Source: Lycium barbarum
Taxonomy: Eukaryota; Streptophyta; Magnoliopsida; Solanales; Solanaceae
DNA length: 64,000 nt
Assembly: GCF_019175385.1 (NCBI RefSeq)
Contig: NC_083345.1
Location: forward strand, 11,695,205 to 11,759,204
Direction of reading: 5' to 3'
Shown here: positions 10,900 through 22,701 of the stretch, in pieces
How the letters are laid out: every line of letters starts with the position of its first letter
Position numbering within the stretch: the stretch's first letter is position 1
Notes under the pieces: model-generated
The model's database searches: none
What the model was told of the DNA's origin: nothing
The model's input: only the letters and a program-made list of their open reading frames with translations
Position numbers and translations under genes: made by a program

Positions 10900-13560
10900 G
10901 GTCATTCGTCACGTATTTTTAGTACGTCACAAATATTGTGGCGTGTTCTATCATGAATTACCAAAGGGTAAAGACAAGAAATAAATCTTGCTTATAAAGA
11001 TTTTGGCCGTGACTATAATGACAATTACTCCCTAAAAGGAGATGTTTTCCATATAGATGGTATTATGAAATATGTGTACATAATTAATTGGGAGCTCTGG
11101 AAAAGCTAATATGTTACTACCCGGAGGAATGAAATTGTCCATAATATTGGTGTTGTAGTAAGTCTCAAAAGAAACTTTTTAAGTTTCAAAGACATTGGCC
11201 AGAAATGAATTATATTGAGACTATAAGTTATGGGAAGTTTTAATAACTTCATATTACTACAACTATAGCAGGGGAACAAAATGTATGTGAAATGTTGCCC
11301 ATTTTTCCTTTGAATTTGTACCACATAAATATAAGCATGATGGAATCACATGCTATGGAGGTTGACATGACCGGTTGACTATCCCGGTTCAGATCTAATG
11401 CGAAAATAATTGAGAATTCATGTGGTTATATATTGAAGAAATAAAATATTCTTCAAGAATTCTCTTGTGCTGCTTGTTCTCATGATAACAAATTGGTTAA
11501 TTTACCAGCTAATGTTGGGATTGTATCCCATGATTTTGGAACGTATAAAAGGTGATATATGTATGGGCCCAATCACCTGCTATGTAGACCGGTTTACTAT
11601 TATATGGTGTTGTGATCACATGTGCATTTGGTATCAATTTGTGATTTGGTTATTGCAAGATTGTTTGCTCAAATTATTAAATTAAGAGCACAGTTCTAAA
11701 CTATGAAAATTATGTTGATATGCTGGTTTGTATCCAAGTTGGTTTAGCAGAAATTGTATGTCTCCAATTATAGCTAAACAATTGGTTATGAGAACAAATC
11801 TCCCAAAAGGAAATTTGATTTGAGATAGGTTATTTAATATGTAGTAGCACTTGTAAGCATCTAGCCAACAAGTTATAATAAGTTCCCCTATTATTGGTTC
11901 AGGGTCAGGAACCAAATAATTCTCATCTAACAGTTTGAATGTGCGTAAATGTATGAATTTAATTGCTCCACCACAACGCACAAAGATGGGTCCCTAAATA
12001 AGGTTGGAAGGTAAATGTTAGATTTCCTAACATTAGGGGGAGAGATGATAGGTGGCTAGAAATAATGTATATTTAATCAATTATCATAGTTATGATCCTC
12101 GTCGAAAAGATAATTCAAGTTAACTGCCAGACGCATTTGTTGACCCAAAAGACACTATTATATTCCAGCTGCAAATGCTCCAATTAGAACTAAAGTCCTT
12201 GAAGGACAATGTCTATGACGATAGACCAATCGGTTCCACAGATAAAACTCCTTGAAGAAGGAGAGGAGCAAATGATAAAGATGGTCATAATAATGAGGTA
12301 GGTGCTTTAAAAGAGCACTACGACATAAATACTTTATAAAACCTTGGGAAAGGTTGAGGTACCTGAAATTGATGAAAAATGAAGAGATCTCGATAAATTA
12401 TGTCACATTGGAACCGATATCAAATGACCGTCGACGGTATCTTTGAAATAACATAGCGCTCAACATTATAATGGTGACGAGGATCTTGAATTCAAATCTG
12501 TCAAAGAATGTGGACATATATAATGATTGGCCAAATAAAATGCGCAGTTAAAGTTTTTTTTTTTTCACTTGGAATAGTGATGTTTTGGACCTATAGTCCA
12601 AGGACCTCAAGGTATAATGTCAGTAGGGTACAAATGGATTCTTCTGCGAAAAGTAAAATGAATAATAAAGTCGTAAGATATAAAGTACGACTTGTGCCTT
12701 GTGGCATAAAGGTTTTTCGCGAATCCTGGCATTATTGTATAGAGATAAGTTCTCCCGTGGTGGATGCAATGAGGTTTCTTACCAGTCTGGCAATACATGA
12801 AATATTTGAATGCATATAATGAATTGTTGTCATGTCTAGCTAGACAATGAAGTTTATATGAAAATCCTTCAAGGATTTAAAAAGTTTTAAAGTGATTCCA
12901 TTGAGTACCCCAATGGCCATGACATCGCTTAACATTAAGAAAGATCAATTTCGATCTCATGAAAATGGTCAGAAAGTACCATGTATTTGTGTAATTGGTG
13001 CACTTAAATTTCTTACTCTTATAATTCATGAGATAATATTTTTATTAATGTGCTGGAAGGAAGATTATATGCTTTATGTAACATCCGATGGCACGCAAGT
13101 TCTTTATTTATATATGGGTGTTGTCGTATTTATGTTGTTCTTCTAAAGTCAATTATTTGCTATTTACACAAATCATGCAAGGATAAAAATGATCATAAAG
13201 CAAGCAAATGACATATTGATCTCGGGATGAGCTCAAGGATGTAACATCGTGAGTTGGTCACAAAGACATGACTAGTATCAACACTTGGAAAGCCGATATA
13301 TAAGATCATTGAAAGGCATCATCTAAAAGAATTGATACGTTGAAGGTGGAATAAAATAAAACACGTCTCGCTGAAAGTTATTTTCACGCACGATCTTCAA
13401 AGGAATGGTGAAAAGATATTCAAGAAATTCAAGTGACAATTTAGCAGATTTGTTACGACAACATGGTCAACCTCAACATTTGAGAAGCTGATATACAAGG
13501 TTTGAATGCGTCATCTCCGAAATGTCAAATGATGTTATTATCAGGGGGAGTAAAATGTGC
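10900..13560 (+). pseudogene. Copia pol remnant
   Basis: Only fragments remain. Around 12610-12800 the frames read VGYKWI... then NNKVVRYKVRLV and SSPVVDAMRFLTSLAIHE, which fits the Copia reverse transcriptase start. Around 13365-13490 a frame gives FTHDLQRNGEKI...DNLADLLRQHGQP, the end of Copia RNase H. Stops and shifts lie throughout, and no continuous frame reaches 110 codons. No protein is expected. Confidence 0.7.
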
Positions 13561-13753
13561 GCTGCACTCTTTTTCCCTTAGTCGAGGTTTTGTCCCACTG
13601 GGTTTTCCTGGCAAGGTTTTTAACGAGGCAGCAAATAATGCGTATTACAAGATATGTGTACTCTTTTTCTTTCACTAGGTTTTTTCCCACTGGGTTTTTT
13701 CTAGTAAGATTTTAACGAGGCATATTATCTAAGAATAGACATCCAAGGGGGAG

Positions 13754-14097
13754 TGTTATGAAAATATTAATGTGTGGATGTCTATTACATCTCTACACAT
13801 AACTCCCACTAATTCATGTTCATATTTGTAGAAATAACCCCCATTACTTTATGACCACTACTCCCACCCTTTATTTCTATAACCCCCAAATAGTTACTAC
13901 CCATGTTTATGACACACTCTTTGGTGTTCTCAATGTATTCCTATATATAGTTGGGTTGTATGTAATAGTTGTACACACTTGAACATACTTGGATGAATAA
14001 GAAAGCTCTCATCTCTTTTCTCTCTTTATCTCTTTATTGTTCTTGCTTCATCTTTTGGTATATTGTGTATTAACTCTTTTAGAATGATTTTACAACA
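13754..14097 (+). repeat. 3' LTR of the 8.9-14.1 kb Copia element
   Basis: 344 bp, same ends as the 5' LTR. Small differences include a few substitutions and an extra GT in the TATTGTGTATTAAC segment. Confidence 0.9.
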
Positions 14098-15725
14098 TGT
14101 TCTGATTACATAATTGAAGGATTATCCAAATTATCAACTAAAAAAATAAAAAATAAAATTAAATGAACCTTACGTGGAAAACTACCATACATTATTTCAA
14201 TGTTTTAGGATATGTGCCACATTAATGGCGTTATTAAAAGGGTTCAATACGAGGCTCATGGTTGATATACAAAAAGTCAAGTCGCATAATTTTGGAAGTC
14301 TTTAATTCTTTCCGAAGTTTTTGCCTTATTTCAACATTTCTTTTCCTTCGTAAACCAAAATATACGAAGACCCTACGATTACCTTTTCATAAATGCATTC
14401 TACATTGAATAAAATTATAAATTCAGATTTTTTTTTTAATGAAACTGTCGTATGATAAAAAGAAATGGAAAAGAAGAAGAGAATATGTGAGGAATTCCTT
14501 TAGTTAATATATCTCGCAGAGAATGATTGTTGTAGGTTAAAAAGAAACAAGAATTAATTGAAGAATAAGTTTGTTTGGCCCATTTTTTGGGAAATTAAAA
14601 GTTATTTTTTTTAGAAAGAGTGCATATTTTAGAGAGTTAATGTGTTTGATCAAGCTTTTAGTACTAAAATAAGTGTTTTTGAGTGGTAGCAAAAGCTGGA
14701 AAAAGTGTAACTTTCCAGAGAAACATTTTAGTACAAAAATAATGGAAAAGAAGAAGAGAATATGTGAGGAATTCCTTTAGTTAATATCTCTTACAAAGAG
14801 TGATTATTGTAGGTTAAAAAGGAACAAGAATTAATAGAAGAATAAGTTTGTTTGGCCAAATTTATTGGAAATTAAAAGTGTCCTTTTTACAGAAAGAGTG
14901 CATATTTTGAAAAGTTAATGACCAAGCTTTTAGTACTAAACGTGTTTTTGAGTGATAGCAAAAGTTGAAAAAAGAATTACTTTCCAGAGAAAACACTTTA
15001 GTACCTTGGCCAAGCATAAATTGTTGCTCTAATATTGGAAAAAATATTTCCCAAATTAATTAGCTAAATACAAACTGAAACTCTCCAAAAATATTTTTTT
15101 TGAAAAGCATTTATAGCATAAAATATTTTTTAAAAATAAACAGATTTTGAAAATTTGACTAAATAAACTATAAGTAAGAAACTTATTATTATTTAATATC
15201 TCGGTTAAGGAGAAGTCAAACTCATTTTATATCTATCGTATCATGCCCACCCTAATTAATTGTGTCAACTCTTGTGAGAGGATATAAGTGAATTTTGTAG
15301 TCTCATTGTCACCTTCAACATCGAAACAATTGATGGCGTTTTCCTTATTAGAACCGGCAAATAAACCTCAAATTTGTTAAAACATGAAAGTTTAGAAGAG
15401 GTATCATGAAAATAATTTATGAGCCCCTAAGCGAAAAGTAGTTAGCAAAAAAAATTAGGTGAATAATTTTTTTTTTCTTATTAAAAGTATGTGATATAGT
15501 AGATTTATAAAGAAAAGCAATAATACACTGACGTTAGCAAACTTGCTGAGCACTTTGAGCTCCTTTAGGTTTTGGTTTCTTTTGGGTTTATCATTAAAAT
15601 TTAACCAATTAATTATTTATAATTATTTTTATTTTAGTTAAAACTTTCAACTACAAGTTGTCACATTAGTTCTAGGATTCAAGACTCAAGAATTAATGTA
15701 TGCCGTTGAATAAAGTAAAAAGGAA
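14098..15725. other. intergenic, with a tandem duplication
   Basis: No gene supported. A 277-bp unit starting AATGGAAAAGAAGAAGAGAA at 14464 is repeated directly at 14741 and runs to about 15004, with moderate divergence. The rest is AT-rich. Confidence 0.6.
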
Positions 15726-16208
15726 TGTCACGTCCCGAACCATGGTCTGGGCGTAAAACGGCACTCGGTGCCTTACTGCATGTGACCGAGCGAACTACAT
15801 GGCTTGCTGAATCATCATGAGGCATAACATGAGCGGAATAAGACATAAAACATGATGAGCCTTAATAAACATGAGATTTCAAAATATCAAATAAAAATAC
15901 TTGTTTAAAACATGAATGTGGATTGTCATAAATGCTGAGCCAAAGATGGCTAAACGACTCTGATTTTCTGACATAACATGACTGACGACTGACTAGTCTA
16001 TGAAACCTCTAACATGAGTCTGAACTGCTAAACATAACTGCTGGGACAAGGCCCCTAGCATACCTTTAAATGCATAACTAACGTAAAGTAAATAATGATT
16101 GAACCCCGAAAAAGATGGGGCTCATCAACAAGCTGATACATGTAAATTCCTAATGAGCAGATGCATTGTCCTCTAAATTCGTACCTGTATCGTGAAATGC
16201 AGGCCCCT
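15726..16208 (-). mobile_element. truncated gypsy LTR fragment
   Basis: It begins TGTCACGTCCCGAACCATGG and, inverted, follows the end of the solo LTR at 3355-5508 through shared blocks such as CACTCGGTGCC, TGTGACCGAGCGAAC and GTATCGTGAAATGCAGG. It stops abruptly near 16208, so more than three quarters of the LTR is missing. Same or sister family. Confidence 0.8.
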
Positions 16209-16273
16209 GGTTGTCCTTGGAACAAGGTTGTGCTTTGAGAACATTAGCTTATTATCAAACTTATTGGATAGTA

Positions 16274-16595
16274 GTGTTATGATTACCATTAGTTGTTCTA
16301 AAAGCTCTTTGGATCATGTGTATAATGGATGGGGACTCTAATAATAATAATCAAGTGTTAATACAGTGTTAAAATAGCATCAAGTATTTTTATTTAATTT
16401 AATTATAGCCTTTTTAGGCAAATATTTGATGATTAAGGACCATTACTTGTTCTAAAGCTCTTTGGAATTAGTGTATAATGGATGGGGACTCTCATATGAT
16501 GTATTAAAGTGTTACTACATTGTGTAAATAGCATCAAGTCTTTTTATTTATTCTATTTTATTTAATTATATCATTTTTAGGCAAATAGTGGTCTT
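16274..16595. repeat. direct duplication of about 165 bp
   Basis: Two adjacent diverged copies (about 16274-16435 and 16437-16595) share CTCTTTGGA, TGTATAATGGATGGGGACTC, AATAGCATCAAGT and TTTTTAGGCAAATA. No coding potential seen. Confidence 0.65.
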
Positions 16596-16676
16596 GATTT
16601 ATATATCACTATCAGTAGAGTATAGACCAACTATGTAATCTACAATATACTATACCCTTTGGCTATTGTAAACTGA

Positions 16677-16897
16677 TGGTCTATGATAGACCTATCCACT
16701 CTCCCTTAGATTTAAGCAGTTTGGGATTTTTTATTTTTTTTTTGAGTTTGGGGTTTGGGGTTTGACATTTTTTTATTTTAAATTATTTTTACGAGGTTTG
16801 CACTTGTGCCCATTCACCAGGCTTCTCACTCCAAAGCAGTCCCGTTTATTTATGTGGTCTATAATCGATCATCAACATGGTGGTCTATAATAGACCA
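16677..16897. repeat. palindromic TGGTCTATRATAGACC motifs near the MULE transposase gene
   Basis: TGGTCTATGATAGACC is at 16677-16692, TGGTCTATAATCGATC at 16855-16870 and TGGTCTATAATAGACCA (near-perfect palindrome) at 16881-16897. Related copies lie on the other side of the transposase gene (TGGTCTATAATTGGTC, 22728-22743) and close to its 3' end (17585-17640). The placement suggests subterminal repeats of the MuDR-type element, possibly transposase-binding sites; this is inference. Confidence 0.5.
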
Positions 16898-17099
16898 TAA
16901 ATCGTGGTTAATATAGATATGATATTTGTTTGGTTATTACTCCACTCAACAAACAACATTAAATCAACAGAAAGCAGAAAATATAAAGAACACAAAAATC
17001 ATAACAAACGCTGATTTCATTAATATAGGCGGATTTACAACCAAAAAAAAAAAGAAGCACCCCCCAAACACCACCCAACAAAAACAAACTATTAAACTA

Positions 17100-17340
17100 G
17101 GGGGATGGTGGGGAGGGGGGGGGGGGGGTTGATCAGAGCATTGGGGTCAACACCCTCGAGCTCCAGAAGCGCACGCAACATGCTTATGATTCTGCGGATG
17201 ACAACTTCTAACCGCTCACGATCCTCGCCGAGGCCCCTAAAGAGCCTCTGAAAATCGTTCCTTAGAAATAGCACCTCAAGATGTGGTGCTCGGTACTGGG
17301 GGTGACGGTTTGCATCTCTATTTCTTATCCTTCTCGGTAT
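17100..17340 (-). other. small unrecognised open frame
   Basis: A minus-strand frame encodes an Arg/Leu-rich peptide, including LEVLFLRNDFQRLFRGLGED and RRIISMLRALLELEGVDPNA. It ends in a poly-Pro stretch caused by a G run (17112-17129). I see no Met start in frame. Composition is less AT-rich than its surroundings, which hints at real former coding use. It may be a second gene of the adjacent MULE or a captured exon. I do not recognise it. Confidence 0.3.
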
Positions 17341-18770
17341 TTTTGATCAACTTTTGAGAGTGTTTTTGATGAAGAGTGATGAGATGAACTTTACAAATAG
17401 GCTCAGGCGATTTATAGACTCATCGCCTCAGTTTAGTGAACCGTCGGCCAATTGATGAGCGACGCGTGTAAATAGGCATGGAGGTGGCGTTTAAATATGG
17501 GTTTGATTAGACATAACCGCAGGCTTTTTGAATTTTTATTCGTGACGTTTGGCGCTTCGGCAGTCGCTGGGATTTTAAAGCGATTATAGATCATATACAT
17601 GATCTATTGTAGACTAGCTTCAAAGTTAATTGTGTACTATACCTAGTAGATATATAGAACACAGTCGTGGTTTATTATATACCATTATACAGTTGATTAA
17701 TATTGAACTGGCATTCAATTCTCTGAAATACTTATTTGAAGAACCAAAAACTGCAAAGTACAAGAAAAATACAATGAAATACATTGAAAAATACATCACG
17801 TTCATCCCTCTCTATTTCGGCACGTTGTTCTCTTGCGGCCGCTTCCCTTGCAAAGTGAGAACTTGTTTCTCCTCCTTTTTACACGTCCTTTGGGCTTAAA
17901 AGATTCCACGAGACCAGGGATACGCTTTATTCCCTTTCTTCCAAGTTTGGGCTCATAAGGAGGTGGAGCAATGTACATCTTTACATGCTCCTCGGGCACA
18001 ACCCATTCAGACTCTGAAGGGACTACATTGATAGTTTCAGCAAATGCAAGGATATAAGATTGAACTTTATACATCGGTGAAGAATACTTGTAGATGCTTG
18101 AACCATATCCATTTCCATACTTTAATCTCAAAGCTACCATGACTTGAGCACACGGTAATTTCACCAAATCATACTCTCTACAAGAACATGTTTTGTTTAG
18201 TAGATTGACTTTGGCAGTTCTGCCACTGCCGATAACGGTGAACTCGTCGGCATCCCCATTTATATTACCGACAAACAAGGAATCGCCCTGAGTCATCTTT
18301 TCCCTTAACGTTATTTCAGTCGAAGGCACAACTATATTATTTGAATCACCGATATCTATACGTCTCTCCCTGAATATTTCAGCAAACCTCCTAGAAATGG
18401 AAGTGAATATGGCAGACACGAGGTACTCTCTTTCATCCGTCAACATTGAGTTAAGCGACTCGACAATGTTTGTGGTGAGAACATCGTACCTGTTGGCTGG
18501 AAAATGTGCCCTGCTCCACTTTTCAAATCCAATCTCAAACTCAAGGCACTGAGCTGCTTCAGGGATTTTATCCTTGAATTGCTGAAAAGGTTCATCAAAC
18601 TCCTCGTAACCATATGCCTTTATTTCATTAAAGTATGCATGAAGAGAATCTCCACATTGGAAATTCTTTCGGAGGTTTTCAAAAAGATGCTTCATGCAAA
18701 GTCCATGGTGAGCATGCTCATATGTCTTGGAAATACCGTTGGCTATGCTCTTGTGTCTATTAGAGACGAT

Positions 18771-21179
18771 TGTTATACCCCATTTAACCGGGTTGAAACG
18801 AGTACAACATATTGGAGATTCCTATTTTTGCTTTGTTTTAAGGAGTCGCCACCTAATTGATTTTAAGGTGAATTAGGGCACCTAATTATTAACTAAGGTA
18901 AAGCTAAACTAAACCTCCGTTAATAGTCTGCTTAATCAGTGTGATTCTAGGTAAGGGTTCTATATTATCCTAAAGGGAAGGGGTTAGGCATCCTTTAGAA
19001 TCCGTTAACTACGGTTATCCGACCAATCTTAGGTTAATTAATTGAGGTTTAAAATTTAAGAAAATAGCTTTTGAGAAAAAGAAAGAAAAAACAACAAAAA
19101 GATAACTTATAGCTAACAAAGTTTAAAATATTATTATATGAATGATGCACTCTATATGGTGAAAATAAGTACTTGATGTTCAGAGCGGTAATCCTAAATG
19201 ATAGAATCTACCCCTTTCTAATCATACATGAATCATACGTTCTCCATCTAATTTTAAGCCACGCACAATCCAAAACGCAGACAAATTAGCAATCATAAAA
19301 TGGATGAAAGAAAATGAATGATAAAAAAAAAGAATAAATGTTACAGGCGGCTTCTAACGAGTTTCACCTACCCGATGTGATCTAAGAATTGCGGAACGAG
19401 ATGACTCTATGGATGGGTGTGCCGAGTCTCATCTTGAGACTTTGTTTTGATAAAGTCCCAAATTAAGACTCCGTTTGCTCCGATGTGTACATGTAAAAGA
19501 AAGGGGAAAAGAGATAAAGATTAGTATCCGATTGTGACAAAAGCTATTATTGTTCTAAGAAAAAGTAACAGATTAATCAGGTACAACGAATGAACAGACT
19601 CTTTGGTACACAATATACCATCAACTCCTATCTAAAGGGAAATAACAATCAACACATCAACTATGACATAATCAACTTTAAGAAGTCATGGTATTATGCC
19701 AGACATCCTGAACATTTAATATATGTTGAAATCCTCACTAGCTCGCTTGATCAAACGATCTCTAAATCTGCCTACTTAATCAATTCTAACAAAACAGCCT
19801 GTAAATCGTGATTAACTAGAACACAACCAATATATAATGCATACTTAGCATAAACAGCCTAGACCAAATGGCTTCTAAAGCATGTTTATATGAGCAGACT
19901 AAACATAGTATACTTTCTAATGAATGCAACAGCAAACTAATCACCACTATTAAACTAGTTCACATAATCATTAATTAAATTACTAGTCAAATTGATTCAT
20001 ATAATCTTTATTCCTTTTTTCAATCTAAAATCAAGATTGAACACGAATATGATTCAACACGGACCAGCTATTCTAACACATATACATATGTTTAGACTAC
20101 GCACGCAAATCACACAGAAATAGTAAAATGAACTAACACAGAAAAGAACATTATTTAGCTAATTAACTCATCACATGAACATTCTTAATCACAAAAAAAT
20201 GACAAATTTAAGCTAACACCTAGCAACCAAAGAAACGAAAAAATGCAAAAGAATAAATGGAAAATGGAAATTACCTGCTTCGGGTGCAGCGAAGTGGGGC
20301 AGGGGTCTCCGATTCACCCTCGAATAATCGTTAAATCCGAGCTTGTGATGCTCGGATTTAAGCACAACCAACGCAAACGAAAATAAAATGACTGGATTTT
20401 TACTCAATATTCAGAAATAAAGTTGTTGAACTAATATTGCTTAGGTGATTTTTGCCACTGGAAAACTTGTTTTTCAGAACCTTAATTTTCAGGGGGATTT
20501 TTGGGACTTCCAAACCTCCTTTTTACGATTCAACTAACCACTATTTATAGGGTTTTTGCTCTTTTGGCGTTGAAGAAAGAGGGAGGAGCGGGAGAGAGAG
20601 AAGAGCGGGGGACAAAGGGAAGTGGGGGACAGCGGGAATTGGGGGGAAAGAAGACGTGAGAGAGGCGGCTAGGGGTTTTCGAAGGAGAGGAGAAGGGAGA
20701 AGAGAAGAGGAGCGTGGGGGGTGTGCGACTGGTGGATAAAACAATCCCCTGAACAAGGTAATGGTTCCTTGTTAAACGACAGAGCTGGTCGAAATTTGGA
20801 CTGGGTATGGGCTGATTTGGGCTGGTAAATTAAAATGGGCTGGTCCGAAATGATTGGGTTGATAGGGCATTAAAATGGGCTAGTAAATAAAATGTGGACA
20901 GGTTCTGAAAATTGGTCCGAAAATAGTATGAGTTGATTGGGCTACTGCATTTAAATAAAAGACCAATTTAAATGACTTAATATAAAATGTGCAATTATTA
21001 ATACTCGGGTAATAAATTATATGCCGTCATAATAGCAGTGCAATAATATTTGAAATTCAACAGTAAGTGAATGCTGTTATTTAATTATGCGAAGATAAAT
21101 GCGATGCGTGTGCGTAAGACGGTAAAAAATGTTGAAATGATAATTATGATAATACTAGTAATAATAAAAAATAGTAACA

Positions 21180-21222
<43 letters not shown>

Positions 21223-21404
21223 GTAATACTAATAATGGTAGTAATGACGGTAGTAAAAGATAATGACAGGATAATGAAATGCCGGTATTAATAAAAGCTA
21301 ATTATAGTAAAAATGCAAATAATTATTTTTTAAAGTTGCCAAAATATTAGAAGCGAAAAAATAGGTATTTTGGAGGAAAGGTGGGACAAAATTGGGTGTC
21401 AACA
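18771..21404 (-). mobile_element. solo LTR of a gypsy element inserted in the MULE transposase
   Basis: Read on the minus strand it starts TGTTGACACCCAATTTTGTC, a beginning I associate with Tat/Ogre-like LTRs, and ends GGGGTATAACA. Flanks ACGAT (18766-18770) and ATGAT (21405-21409) are a 5-bp target duplication with one change. Removing the insert restores the transposase frame exactly (LC-IVSNRH). No gag-pol is present. It includes a GA-rich block (20568-20720) and an AAT microsatellite. Confidence 0.85.
21181..21222. repeat. (AAT)n microsatellite
   Basis: About 14 uninterrupted AAT units, inside the solo LTR, with degenerate units continuing on both sides. Confidence 0.95.
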
Positions 21405-22701
21405 ATGATGCACAAGTCTGGTTTATCGGCGATTATAAACTTAAGCTGCTGGAAGAAGTAGGTCCAAGAATCATCACACTCCTTGTCCACAACGCAAAAT
21501 GCAATAGGATAGACATGGTTCTCAGTATCCTATGCGACGGCAGACAACAAGACACCCTCGTACTTGCCGTATAAATGTGTGCCATCAATGGCAATAACCT
21601 TTCTCATGTGGGTATATCCTCGAATGCAAGCTGCGTAAGACACGAAATAATATAAAAACCTGTTGTCATCTGAAAGCCTGATGCGAATTCTAGAACCCGA
21701 ATTTAGACTCTCAACCATGTAAGAATAAGCTGGTAAGCAACCATACCCGTGCTCCGGTGTCCTCCTAACCAAGTTCTTAGCAATTATACCAGCCTTCCAA
21801 CACTTCCAGTAGCTCAGTTTACAATGAAACTCCCTGAAAACCGTCCTCTGTATTTCCTTTGTCGATGGCCCTTTGTTTTCAATATAGTCATTCATCAAGA
21901 CTGATGAAATGACATGTGATGAGGCATGCTTATGAAGGCTCCTAACATGTTCAACACCACAAGTGTACTCGCCAACGTACTTGTAAATGCAAACCCTATC
22001 TGAGCTCTCGTACATACTACACCGCACATTCAGCCATAATTAGGAGATGTGCATTCCAACTTAAAATATTTGATATTACTCTTGATCATTACAAAACCGA
22101 ACGACCTCTTTATTGCAGCTTTCTTCAGCGAAATTTTTAAATGTTCCTTGCTATCGAATGTTTGCCCGATGTAAAAATCAGTTCCATCATTGAAGACATG
22201 GTTAGTTTGTGATCCACTAGGCTGCCCATCACACTCTTCGACATCAATATCATGATCATCCGTATCCATTGAATGATCACCCATGCTCTCATTTTCCATT
22301 GAATTTGCATCGACTGGCTGCTGTGAGGATGGGGCTGTTGATGTTGTTGTTGCTTGAGACCTCTCAACAATATTTATTCTCAAAACAGGTGCACAACCAT
22401 CAGCAGCAACATCAAGCATATACAATACCACACGCCTATCATTCGTTATGAAAGAAGGGTGAGCTTTTCCCCTAGTAGGCAGACCATTAATCATATAACT
22501 AATACACAAGTCTCTATGCTCACAATCTAACTCCCCGCTTTCCTTTACGCTCTCAACCAAATCGTTATACGTACCATTGTGACGCACGGCAATCGGCACT
22601 GCCACCTTGCTCGCAGAATTTCAATTCCAACATTTTGGGGTCTCCACCTATTCATCCATGTAATCACCACCTACTATAACATATTCTCCAATCGACGCCA
22701 T

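Larger units (their letters stand above)
8866..14097 (+). mobile_element. Copia-type LTR retrotransposon, decayed
   Basis: It has two near-identical LTRs (8866-9206 and 13754-14097) starting TGTTATGAAAATATT and ending TTTTACAACA. The 5-bp target duplication is TGTTC (8861-8865 and 14098-14102). A purine tract ATCCAAGGGGGAG (13741-13753) precedes the 3' LTR. The internal region keeps only scattered pol traces in several frames. It shares its PBS-like motif and parts of pol with the minus-strand Copia at 49.7-62.2 kb, so the two belong to related families. Confidence 0.9.
17802..22701 (-). pseudogene. MuDR-type MULE transposase, broken and split by a solo LTR
   Basis: The reading starts at Met 22701, runs down to 21405, is interrupted by the LTR at 18771-21404 and resumes at 18770 to the stop at 17802. 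Seen: an N-terminal ubiquitin-like/MuDR start, the MULE block with the first catalytic Asp in VIAIDGTHLYGKYEG, then VSNRHKSIANGIS where the family normally has SDRHKS (second catalytic Asp to Asn), and TTNIVESLNSML. A SWIM zinc finger follows, CSCREYDLVKLPCAQ, with the final His replaced by Gln. The C-terminus is basic. There are stops near 22648, at the GGC TGA junction near 22030 and at GCA TAG near 21530. Known role: DNA transposition. The gene is dead. Confidence 0.9.

Noticed and set aside
17112..17129. G-rich run as a quadruplex or regulatory site
   Set aside because: A simple G homopolymer-like run; no further support.
20541..20756. Pro/Ser/Leu-rich open frame
   Set aside because: Arises from a GA-rich block in the solo LTR.
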